A stretch of DNA of 11,110 nucleotides from Phycisphaerae bacterium (GTDB lineage Bacteria > Planctomycetota > Phycisphaerae > UBA1845). The stretch's first letter is position 1. Each line of letters opens with the position of its first letter. The stretch is taken from contig BQJS01000160.1 of assembly GCA_021604825.1 (NCBI GenBank), positions 1 through 11,110 of the forward strand, in the 5' to 3' direction. Below the pieces are notes generated by a model. The model did not search any database. It saw only the letters and a program-made list of their open reading frames with translations, and was not told the origin of the DNA. Below, in pieces: positions 1-6,156 of this stretch. Made by a program: the position numbers and the translations under genes.

Positions 1-582
1 CGCCGCCCGCCCGGTTGTCGATCCCGAAACGATGATCGCATCAGCCTGCCCGCGATATGCAGTTTCCTCAGCAGCGAGCGCGATGTCGGGTTGATTGACG
101 CAGATCGCGTGCTTCACATGAACATCCGCAAGAATGCGCACACTCGGACACAGCGACTCGCGATCACGCAACGTCTTGTGCGCGTCACCTTCGATCATGC
201 CCTGGTCCGTCGCAGCCACCCCCGTCAAGACATTGACGCGAATGAACGACGCCCCCACCGCAGCCGCAATGCCCAGCGCACTGCGGGCGTCGTTGCGCAA
301 GCAGTTCACACCGATCGGCAGTTTCGTTTCGTTGCAAACCTCACGGATGATGACAGCCATCGCTGCAACCGTCTCCGGCGCAATCGATCCACGCGTGAAC
401 GGCGCGTCACCGAAATTCTCAACCATGATCCCATCGAATCCCGCTGCCGCCAACGTCTGGGCATCACGAAGGGCATGCTCAAAGATGGCATCCAAGCGCA
501 TCGCAGATCCGGGGCTTCCGGGCAGCGCTGGTAAATGAACCATGCCAATCAGTTTGGGTAACGGTGTTTGAGATTGGGACAT
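1..582 (-). CDS. BtpA-family TIM-barrel protein (C-terminus beyond window)
   Basis: The minus strand is open from the ATG at 582-580 to the window edge, giving 194 codons with no stop, so this is the N-terminal part of a protein of perhaps 260-280 residues. The start reads MSQSQTPLPKLIGMVHLPALPG, matching the family's opening 'GMVHLxxLPGSP'. Further family blocks follow: GFDGIMVENFGDAPF, IRVNVLTGVAATDQGMIEG, ADVHVKHA and DAIIVSGSTTG near the edge, the last like a phosphate-binding loop of a TIM barrel. BtpA (PF03437) is known from Synechocystis, where it supports photosystem I accumulation, and from E. coli SgcQ. In non-photosynthetic bacteria its reaction is not established, so I assign none. 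No Shine-Dalgarno is obvious before the start. The gene lies 64 bp downstream of the GroES-like gene on the same strand and is probably co-transcribed with it. The family call is firm; the function is unknown. Confidence 0.9.
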   Translation of the reverse strand, partial: MSQSQTPLPKLIGMVHLPALPGSPGSAMRLDAIFEHALRDAQTLAAAGFDGIMVENFGDAPFTRGSIAPETVAAMAVIIREVCNETKLPIGVNCLRNDARSALGIAAAVGASFIRVNVLTGVAATDQGMIEGDAHKTLRDRESLCPSVRILADVHVKHAICVNQPDIALAAEETAYRGQADAIIVSGSTTGRAA

Positions 583-646
583 ATTGATCAATCGATTTGC
601 GAAAAGCCAAACGGCCTGCAAGGATCGGACGACCGTCGCAGCGCAA

Positions 647-970
647 TCATTTCACTTTGCGAAAGACAGCCACCACATCTTCAATGGGCACAACGAACAA
701 TTGATTGTCCGACTCAAAATCGACCGGGATCGCGTGCTTCGGATTGAACAGCACCTTGTCGTATTGGCGAATCGGAAAGTCATCGTCGTTTTCGATCTGA
801 GCCGACACCGTGACGACACGGCCCGTGATCGTGGGAATCTCCACTGAGTCCGGTAACTCGATGCCGCCCTTGGTTCGCTTCTTGTCCTCATCCTTGCGAA
901 TCAGGACCCGCTCTCCGAGGGGCTCGACCGTCTCCATTGGTGTAACTTGGGTTTTGGCTTTCTCGGCCAT
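647..970 (-). CDS. GroES-like co-chaperonin (Cpn10 family), probable paralog
   Basis: The protein has 107 residues; GroES is usually about 95-100. A 15-residue extension precedes the Cpn10 opening 'EPLGERVLIRKDE'. Next come a mobile-loop segment ending in GGIEL (residues 35-39), a beta-barrel core ('GRVVTVSAQ', 'QYDKVLFNPKHAIPVDF') and the ending 'VVPIEDVVAVF', equivalent to GroES 'SESDILAIV'. GroES forms a heptameric lid on GroEL and binds it through a hydrophobic I-V-L tripeptide in the mobile loop. Here that triplet is I-E-L, with a charged residue in the middle. The start ATG (970-968) has GGAAG about 6 nt upstream. No groEL gene is adjacent and no CIRCE repeat is visible upstream, so this is probably a stand-alone paralog rather than the main heat-shock groES; that is inference. 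The BtpA-family gene follows on the same strand. Confidence 0.88.
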   Translation of the reverse strand: MAEKAKTQVTPMETVEPLGERVLIRKDEDKKRTKGGIELPDSVEIPTITGRVVTVSAQIENDDDFPIRQYDKVLFNPKHAIPVDFESDNQLFVVPIEDVVAVFRKVK

Positions 971-1127
971 GCTGCTTCCTTCAATTCGACTCTTATGGCG
1001 TCATTTCATCTATATGGGTCGGCCACACCGTATCCGAATCTTCACCGCATTCAACCCAATAGATTCTATGCCCCCCATCAGACGCACCGCAACCACATCG
1101 CCCGACTCAATCAAAACGCCATAGCCT

Positions 1128-1155
1128 TCGACATTACCTGCGGTCAAGCTACAAT
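1128..1155 (+). promoter_or_regulatory. Candidate sigma70-type promoter for the rimO operon
   Basis: TCGACA (1128-1133) matches the -35 consensus at 5 of 6 positions and TACAAT (1150-1155) matches the -10 at 5 of 6, with a 16-bp spacer. A transcript would start near 1162 and carry a leader of about 75 nt before the rimO ATG at 1236. It is a pattern match only, but its position and orientation fit the downstream operon. Confidence 0.45.
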
Positions 1156-1235
1156 AACCGTCAACTGGCTGTGCCACGTACGCCCGCCAGGATTCGCCGC
1201 GCCCCTTTGGGCGTCCCAGAATTGGATCTGTCCGC

Positions 1236-2612
1236 ATGAAGCAACCCACTCCCAAGCAAGTCGCCTTCGTATCCCTGGGGTGCGCCAAGAACACGGTGGA
1301 CTCCGAGAAGATGCTCGGTCAGCTCGCAGAAGCCGGTTGCGTGCTGGTCGCCGACGAGAGCGATGCCGACGTGGTCGTCGTCAACACCTGCGGATTTCTC
1401 GAAGACTCACGGACCGAAGCCACCGGGATCATTCGCGATCTCGTCAAAACGAAGAAAGCCCGATCGTCGCGTCTGAATCGAGTGGTGGTTGCCGGCTGCC
1501 TCGTCCAACGCGACGGCGATCAACTCTCCAACGCAGTCGCCGGTATCGACGCCTTGGTCGGCGTGAATAATCGCGACGACGTGGTGCGGGCTGTGCTGAA
1601 CAAGAAGCATCAGCGCAACACCGTCGATAAATACATGGGCGATTACCACCCATTCGTCAACATCGACACCGCCCGCCTTCGAATCACCCCGAGGCACTGG
1701 GCCTACCTGCGAATCTCCGAAGGTTGCGATCAGAAGTGTACGTTCTGCACGATCCCCAGCATCCGCGGACCGATGCATTGCAAACCGCCTGAGATCGTCC
1801 TCAATGAAGCCCGCGAACTCATCGCCGACGGTGCAGTCGAATTGTCGCTCATAGGCCAGGACACCAGCAGCTATGGCCATGACATGGGGTACGAAGCGGG
1901 ATTAGCCGGTTTGCTTCGGCAACTCAACGAACTCGACGGCCTGTCGTGGATTCGCCTGATGTATGTGTATCCCTCGGTCTTTACCGATGCGATGATCGAC
2001 GCCATCGCCGAATGCGACAAGATCGTCAAATACGTGGACATGCCGCTCCAACACATCAGCGACAAGATGCTCAAAGCCATGCATCGGCGCGTCGATCGCA
2101 AGACCACCGTCGATCTGCTCAATCGCATCAAGACGCAAATCCCCGACGTCACACTGCGCACCACGCTGATCACCGGATTCCCCGGCGAAACCGAAGCCCA
2201 CCACCAGGAACTCATCGAGTTTATTCAGGAATTTGAGTTCGACGCGTTGGGCGTCTTCCCGTACTCTTTGGAACCGGACACGCCGGCTGGTCGCATGACG
2301 GGGCAGATCGACCGCGAAACCAAACTCCGTCGCCGTCAGGAATTGATGCTCGCCCAGCAGGAGATCGCCTTTAGGCGTGCGGATAGTCGCATCAATCGGG
2401 ACTTCGACGTGATCGTGGATACTCCGGCGGCGGAAGGTTTTCAGGAAGCACGGCATGCCGGGCAAGCACCCGAGGTCGATAGCGTCACGCTTCTTCGCGA
2501 CTGCGACTATGAGCCGGGTCAGTTTGCCCGCGTACGATGTGTGGGTCGCGACGATTACGATTTGATCGCCGTTCCGAAAACGATTTCGCTCCCGACGCTG
2601 GCTCAAGGATGA
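1236..2612 (+). CDS. rimO: Ribosomal protein uS12 methylthiotransferase RimO
   Basis: RimO is a radical-SAM enzyme that adds a methylthio group to the beta-carbon of a conserved aspartate in ribosomal protein S12. The 458-residue product is slightly longer than E. coli RimO (about 440). The N-terminal UPF0004 domain carries three cysteines for the auxiliary 4Fe-4S cluster: C16 in 'SLGCAKN', C52 in 'VNTCGF' and C88 in 'VAGCL'. The radical-SAM motif CxxxCxxC is C164, C168 and C171 in 'EGCDQKCTFCTIPSIRG'. The run 'DMPLQHISDKMLKAMHR' is typical of the MiaB/RimO family, and 'SLGCAKNTVDSE' at the start favours RimO over MiaB. The region after about residue 375 corresponds to the TRAM domain. The start has no strong Shine-Dalgarno; it is chosen because conserved sequence begins about 8 residues in. 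It is the first gene of a three-gene operon. Confidence 0.95.
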   Translation: MKQPTPKQVAFVSLGCAKNTVDSEKMLGQLAEAGCVLVADESDADVVVVNTCGFLEDSRTEATGIIRDLVKTKKARSSRLNRVVVAGCLVQRDGDQLSNAVAGIDALVGVNNRDDVVRAVLNKKHQRNTVDKYMGDYHPFVNIDTARLRITPRHWAYLRISEGCDQKCTFCTIPSIRGPMHCKPPEIVLNEARELIADGAVELSLIGQDTSSYGHDMGYEAGLAGLLRQLNELDGLSWIRLMYVYPSVFTDAMIDAIAECDKIVKYVDMPLQHISDKMLKAMHRRVDRKTTVDLLNRIKTQIPDVTLRTTLITGFPGETEAHHQELIEFIQEFEFDALGVFPYSLEPDTPAGRMTGQIDRETKLRRRQELMLAQQEIAFRRADSRINRDFDVIVDTPAAEGFQEARHAGQAPEVDSVTLLRDCDYEPGQFARVRCVGRDDYDLIAVPKTISLPTLAQG

Positions 2613-2628
2613 GCGCAACAAACTTAAA

Positions 2629-3237
2629 ATGAATCTGCCCAATCAGATCACACTGACCCGCCTGCTTCTTGCGATTGTTTTCTTCGCCCTGCTTTCGTGG
2701 TTCGACATCGTCACCTATCCCGAAACCTGGATTCTCGATGCGTGCGCCATTCTGTTCATGGTAGCCGCCGCGACCGATGCGCTGGATGGCTACCTCGCCC
2801 GTCGCAACAATCAGGTGACGGCATTCGGTCGGGTGCTGGACCCGTTCGTCGACAAAGTTTTGGTGTGCGGCGCGTTTGTGTTTCTCGCGGGCGGAAACTT
2901 TCGTACAGAAGAAGGCGTGCTGGTCACGCACATGGAGTCATGGATGGTTGTGTTAATCCTGGGACGCGAATTGCTCGTCACCGGATTGCGCGGGTTTTCC
3001 GAATCCAAGGGGACGGCCTTCGGCGCGAACATGTACGGCAAAGCCAAAATGATGTTTCAAAGCGGCGCGATTCCGGTCATTCTGTTTATCATTGCACATA
3101 GCAAAGAGCCCGCAGCCGACGCGAACCGGTTGGCCATCCAGATCATCGTCTGGTCCACTGTCGCCATCACAACGCTTTCGATGCTTCCATATCTCTACCA
3201 ATCCAAAGACATCCTTACACAGACGGACGCCTCGTGA
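2629..3237 (+). CDS. pgsA: CDP-diacylglycerol--glycerol-3-phosphate 3-phosphatidyltransferase
   Basis: PgsA transfers a phosphatidyl group from CDP-diacylglycerol to glycerol-3-phosphate, the committed step towards phosphatidylglycerol and cardiolipin, in the inner membrane. The 202-residue protein has the complete CDP-alcohol phosphatidyltransferase signature D-x2-DG-x2-AR-x8-G-x3-D-x3-D, with D50, D53, G54, A57, R58, G67, D71 and D75; the aspartates bind metal and substrate. The opening 'NLPNQITLTRLLLA' is typical of PgsA. Hydrophobic stretches near residues 12-28, 36-50, 76-88, 105-116, 143-155 and 170-186 fit six membrane segments. It begins 16 bp after rimO stops; a possible ribosome-binding site (AAGGATGAG) spans the rimO stop codon, suggesting translational coupling. 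Its last codons overlap the uppP start. Phosphatidylserine synthase uses the same fold, but the length and N-terminus favour PgsA. Confidence 0.93.
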   Translation: MNLPNQITLTRLLLAIVFFALLSWFDIVTYPETWILDACAILFMVAAATDALDGYLARRNNQVTAFGRVLDPFVDKVLVCGAFVFLAGGNFRTEEGVLVTHMESWMVVLILGRELLVTGLRGFSESKGTAFGANMYGKAKMMFQSGAIPVILFIIAHSKEPAADANRLAIQIIVWSTVAITTLSMLPYLYQSKDILTQTDAS

Positions 3238-4067
3238 GCGAACTTTCATACGCGCAAGCCATCATCCTCGGCATCGTCCAGGGATTGACCGAGTTCCTGC
3301 CCATCAGCAGCAGCGGTCACCTCGCGCTGGGCGCACACTGGTTTGACCTCGAACCCGATTCCAAACCGATGCTGCTCTTTAATATTGCGGTGCACCTCGG
3401 AACCGTCATCGCAGTCGCAGGCGTCTTTGCCCGGAAATTCATTGCATATTTCACTCGATTGATCGCCGAAACCAATCCGAGCTTTGCAGGCCGCCGCATC
3501 GCCTGGAAGATCGCCGCGCTCGGCATCGTCGCCAGCATCCCGACGGCCATCATCGGACTTGGTTTCAAGGATCAACTCGGACAGGCATTCGGCAACCGTC
3601 TGGGCATCGGCATCGCCCTCATTGGTACCGGCACGCTGCTGTGGATCACCGGAAAGATCCCGCGTCCCAAACGCGGTTGGCGGCGGTTCGGCTGGCGACG
3701 AGCATTGATCGTTGGACTTGGTCAAGGGGTGGCTATCCTGCCGGGCGTGTCGCGCAGTGGCACCACAATTTCCCTGGCGATGCTGTGCGGCATCAAGCGC
3801 CAGTGGGCTGGCGAGTTCAGCTTCTTTATCGCCATCCCAGCCATCTGCGGTGCGGCGCTCGTGTCGACGATGGATGTTGTAAACGATCCCGCCATGAGCC
3901 TGAAAGACTTCATGACGGGACCGCTACTGATGGGGGCTTTGGTGGCAACCGCAACCGGGTACTTCGCCCTCCGCATGCTCATGTCAGCCGTGCGAAAAGC
4001 AAAGCTCCACTACTTCTGTTATTACTGCTGGATGCTTGGCCTCGTCGTCATCATGGCGATGCAATGA
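3234..4067 (+). CDS. uppP: Undecaprenyl-diphosphate phosphatase UppP (BacA)
   Basis: UppP removes a phosphate from undecaprenyl diphosphate at the outer face of the membrane, regenerating the lipid carrier used for peptidoglycan and surface glycans; extra copies can give bacitracin resistance. The 277-residue hydrophobic protein carries both family motifs: 'QGLTEFLPISSSGHL' (residues 16-30, with E20, S27 and H29) and 'PGVSRSGTTISLAMLCG' (from residue 170, with R174, the position of the essential arginine in the E. coli enzyme). Length is normal. The start is GTG at 3234, overlapping the pgsA stop as GTGA, so translation is probably coupled. The coding order rimO-pgsA-uppP puts two membrane-lipid enzymes together. 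The gene ends 25 bp from the 3' end of the converging lipoprotein gene, with no obvious hairpin between them. Confidence 0.95.
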   Translation: MSELSYAQAIILGIVQGLTEFLPISSSGHLALGAHWFDLEPDSKPMLLFNIAVHLGTVIAVAGVFARKFIAYFTRLIAETNPSFAGRRIAWKIAALGIVASIPTAIIGLGFKDQLGQAFGNRLGIGIALIGTGTLLWITGKIPRPKRGWRRFGWRRALIVGLGQGVAILPGVSRSGTTISLAMLCGIKRQWAGEFSFFIAIPAICGAALVSTMDVVNDPAMSLKDFMTGPLLMGALVATATGYFALRMLMSAVRKAKLHYFCYYCWMLGLVVIMAMQ

Positions 4068-4092
4068 CACCATCCGCTCCGCCTCCCTGCGC

Positions 4093-4821
4093 CTACGGAA
4101 CCAGCAGTTCATAGTGCGACTGTGTCGTGTACTCGTAATCAAAAGGCCCGCCACCCAGAAAGTCCGATGCGCTTTCCCGCGTGCGAGCAAACATGTCGAT
4201 TGTACGGTTCTGAAAATCGATCGTGCCTTCAATGTACTTCCACATTGAGGTGTCTATGTTATCCGTGGTTGTTTCCTTGAAACCGACCGCCGCGAAACTC
4301 CCGTCCTGATTGATCCCACCGGTCACGACGACCTCGTCGGTTGCGTCGTTGAAGAATTCGATCACGCCATCTTCAATTCTCAAATAAAACGTCCTGTTAA
4401 ATGCTGGCGAATCCGCACCTGCCAGATTGGTCTCACCGTCCGTCAAATCGCAAACGCTGTCGGAAAGCTCGCGACCGTCGCATGTGATGCACGCGAACAA
4501 CTCGGTCTCTCTCTCGATGTAAATCTTGTCCACTTCGTCGTTGGCAAACGGATCGCCGATGTTGTCGCCCGGTGAAACCTGCGGAAAATCTTCCCTGGCT
4601 GTACAGGTTTCTGTGTCCTGCGACCCGCCTCCGGAATTCTGCCCACCACCGTTTGCGCCATCGCCTGAACCGGTCCCGTTTGAGTCGCCCCCGTCTTGAC
4701 CATCGTTGCCTCCGACAGTCACGACTTGCCCACCGCCTTCTCCGTCAACAACGATCACTGGCGTTTCGCATCCAACACTAAGTGCCGCGACTACAAACAA
4801 TGCTAATCTGAATTGCGTCAT
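4093..4821 (-). CDS. Putative lipoprotein with Gly/Asp/Asn-rich linker
   Basis: I do not recognise the mature domain. From the ATG at 4821-4819 the protein has 242 residues. An in-frame ATG 11 codons upstream (4854) is less likely, because only the internal start puts the signal peptide at the N-terminus and has GGGG about 7 nt before it. Residues 1-18 (MTQFRLALFVVAALSVGC) form a lipoprotein signal with a slightly unusual lipobox (S at -3). Residues 26-68 are a low-complexity linker rich in G, D, N, S and Q. The folded part (about 73-242) has four cysteines (C73, C111, C114, C124; C111 and C114 form CxxC) and ends in beta-rich sequence with many aromatic and charged residues. It is probably attached to a membrane, displaying the C-terminal domain on a flexible stalk. 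It converges with uppP and lies downstream of a terminator that should isolate it from the DUF1569 gene. Confidence 0.72.
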   Translation of the reverse strand: MTQFRLALFVVAALSVGCETPVIVVDGEGGGQVVTVGGNDGQDGGDSNGTGSGDGANGGGQNSGGGSQDTETCTAREDFPQVSPGDNIGDPFANDEVDKIYIERETELFACITCDGRELSDSVCDLTDGETNLAGADSPAFNRTFYLRIEDGVIEFFNDATDEVVVTGGINQDGSFAAVGFKETTTDNIDTSMWKYIEGTIDFQNRTIDMFARTRESASDFLGGGPFDYEYTTQSHYELLVP

Positions 4822-4934
4822 GGTCGGCCCCTTTTCCAAGAACTGCGACCGCATTTCGAACGGTCAAACCTCATTCATTTACCTGTTGTCACGATGCAGC
4901 GAGAATCTGAAAAAATTCGAGCGATTCCTACATG

Positions 4935-4992
4935 GATGCGAAAATGCCGGCAAAGAGGCGGTTTGAATCACCCACTTTGCCGGCATCGCATC
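4935..4992 (-). terminator. Rho-independent-type terminator after the DUF1569 gene
   Basis: Twelve-base arms 4944-4955 (ATGCCGGCAAAG) and 4975-4986 pair perfectly around a 19-nt loop. Outer six-base arms 4935-4940 and 4987-4992 also pair, with a 3-nt bulge, giving 18 pairs in all. Read on the minus strand, the inner stem is followed directly by TTTT (4944-4941). It begins 22 nt after the stop of the DUF1569 gene, the normal place for its terminator. The loop is larger than usual. Confidence 0.7.
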
Positions 4993-5014
4993 AAAACGTC
5001 TGCTGGTTTTTCTC

Positions 5015-5503
5015 TTATTTTGGGATGAGGAAACTCAGATGATGTTCGCAGTGCCAAAGCTGCTGATGCTTCCATTGATCGGGCGTCAACTTGCCGAACA
5101 CGAGATGATCGACGTACTCGGCATCTGGAGCGGAGAATCGCCCAATGGCTTTCCGCAATCGCTCGACGCCCACCGCGTCATCCACCGGCTCTTCTTGCTT
5201 GGCAAATGCGGGCGCCTTCACTTTCAATTTTGTAGGCTCATGCCTGAGCATTTTCGGCAACACCAGCCACCGCGCGATCAATCGCATCGGAAGCGGCCAC
5301 CTGGTTGGGAACCCGTCCAGCGCACACTCCAGCACGATCGCCAGATGACTGCAGTTCTGCCCCAGGCTCAGTTGGCCAACCCGATCGTATCCACTCGAGG
5401 CGAGTTGATCGGCGTCGGCTAACACATCCGCCCAACTGTCGAATCGAAGTGCACGACGCTTCAGCGCCGTATTCGCCTTCGTTGCTGCTGCGGTACTGCT
5501 CAT
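5015..5503 (-). CDS. DUF1569 / DinB-like four-helix protein
   Basis: The 162-residue protein resembles the DUF1569 family (PF07606), which is thought to share the DinB/YfiT four-helix fold. Supporting sequence includes 'SLGQNCSHLAIVLECALDG' (residues 46-64) and, near the C-terminus, 'FGKLTPDQWKHQQLWHCEHH', like the family's 'FGxLTxxQWxxLxxxHxxHH'. H53, H151 and H155 could form the three-histidine metal site typical of this superfamily; that assignment is inference. No signal peptide or membrane segment is seen. The start ATG (5503-5501) has GAGG about 8 nt upstream. It is the last gene of the TetR-DinB-DUF1569 cassette, 61 bp after the DinB gene, followed by a strong terminator. Some superfamily members are thiol transferases using bacillithiol or mycothiol; the substrate here is unknown. 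Confidence 0.8.
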   Translation of the reverse strand: MSSTAAATKANTALKRRALRFDSWADVLADADQLASSGYDRVGQLSLGQNCSHLAIVLECALDGFPTRWPLPMRLIARWLVLPKMLRHEPTKLKVKAPAFAKQEEPVDDAVGVERLRKAIGRFSAPDAEYVDHLVFGKLTPDQWKHQQLWHCEHHLSFLIPK

Positions 5504-5564
5504 TCGATGACCTCACTCTCAACAACTGATTGAATGCCCAGCCCATTGACAGTTGCAAATCGGT

Positions 5565-6059
5565 TTACCCAACAACCGGCGGATGTCCCAATCCCTGGTT
5601 GGATACGGTGGTTTGACCGGTATGAATACCTTCGTGGAATGCCGCCAACTTGAAAATCGACTCAGCCGTCGGCAGAAATTCCGGGGCACCTTCTGGGGTT
5701 GGCTTGTCCAAATCTTCTTCCGACATGCCATCGAGAACGGCCAGCAGCCTTCCGCGTGCATCGTTTAAGCGCTTACGGATCTCCGCCGGCGCGGGGTAAG
5801 CGGCCGCATCGCTAAGCGGTTCCGTGCCCATCCCGAAAAGCTTCTGCGCTTCGGAAGTATCTGTGGCGTTGTCAGGTGCCAACAACCCCACAAAGAAATC
5901 GTCGGTCAGCGCCAGGTGCCCAGCGCACCACATGGCATGGTTGGCTTTGGGATGGGCCTGATACATCCAGTCACTTTCCGATTCGAATTTATCCAGCAGC
6001 TGATTCGTAAATCCGCGTGAAAAATTGAGCGACTCTTTGATGAATTCCTTGCGCGTCAT
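5565..6059 (-). CDS. DinB-family protein (putative metal-dependent enzyme)
   Basis: The 164-residue product (from ATG 6059-6057) has the DinB four-helix layout. H48 in 'NHAMWCAGHLALTDDFF' and H142 and H146 in 'FHEGIHTGQTT' are the expected metal-binding triad; the pattern HxxxHxGQ is a hallmark. Known members include bacillithiol- and mycothiol-dependent S-transferases and isomerases; E. coli DinB itself is an unrelated polymerase. A GTG further upstream (6116) would add 19 residues unlike the family and lacks a ribosome-binding site, whereas the chosen ATG has AAGGAG 9 nt upstream. It follows the TetR gene by 97 bp, and that gap contains a palindrome resembling the one in the TetR promoter, so it is probably controlled by that repressor. 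A role in detoxifying electrophiles or other small molecules is plausible from family and context, but not shown by the sequence. Confidence 0.85.
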   Translation of the reverse strand: MTRKEFIKESLNFSRGFTNQLLDKFESESDWMYQAHPKANHAMWCAGHLALTDDFFVGLLAPDNATDTSEAQKLFGMGTEPLSDAAAYPAPAEIRKRLNDARGRLLAVLDGMSEEDLDKPTPEGAPEFLPTAESIFKLAAFHEGIHTGQTTVSNQGLGHPPVVG

Positions 6060-6072
6060 CGATTGTATCTCC

Positions 6073-6140
6073 TTGTTCAAACAAACTTTCCGGCACCAAT
6101 AATCGATCTGAAACACTTCATTTTTGACTGATTGTTCAAA
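6073..6140 (-). promoter_or_regulatory. Second candidate TetR operator and TTGTTCAAA repeat upstream of dinB
   Basis: The 18-bp imperfect palindrome at 6123-6140 (TTTGACTGATTGTTCAAA on the plus strand) pairs over its outer five positions. On the minus strand it shares 12 of 16 positions, including ATCAGTC, with the palindrome in the TetR promoter. The nonamer TTGTTCAAA occurs here (6132-6140) and again at 6073-6081, just before the dinB ribosome-binding site, where it lies within the small inverted repeat TTGTT-CA-AACAA (6073-6084). I could not place a convincing -35/-10 pair for dinB in this gap. Confidence 0.4.
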
Positions 6141-6156
6141 AATGCTTCAAAAAAAC

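Noticed and set aside
91..538. Plus-strand frames of 134-147 codons at the left end
   Set aside because: They are antisense to the BtpA-family gene, are Arg/His-rich without motifs, and the minus frame carries clear family blocks.
583..592. Palindrome ATTGATCAAT just upstream of the BtpA-family start
   Set aside because: Short and AT-rich, common by chance, with no second copy near; not enough to call an operator.
971..1235. CIRCE (HrcA) operator upstream of the GroES-like gene
   Set aside because: No TTAGCACTC-N9-GAGTGCTAA or close variant is present on either strand.
1407..1880. Minus-strand frame of 157 codons inside rimO
   Set aside because: It lies wholly opposite conserved RimO sequence including the radical-SAM cysteines, and has no motif of its own.
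1902..2642. Minus-strand frame of 246 codons over the 3' half of rimO
   Set aside because: Antisense shadow of the TRAM and radical-SAM region; no recognisable domain.
3246..3725. Minus-strand frame of 159 codons inside uppP
   Set aside because: Overlaps both UppP catalytic-motif regions or their flanks and has an unlikely composition for a soluble protein.
4855..4934. Promoter for the lipoprotein gene
   Set aside because: TTGACC and GTGACA (-35-like) occur on the minus strand but no acceptable -10 lies 16-18 bp downstream of either.
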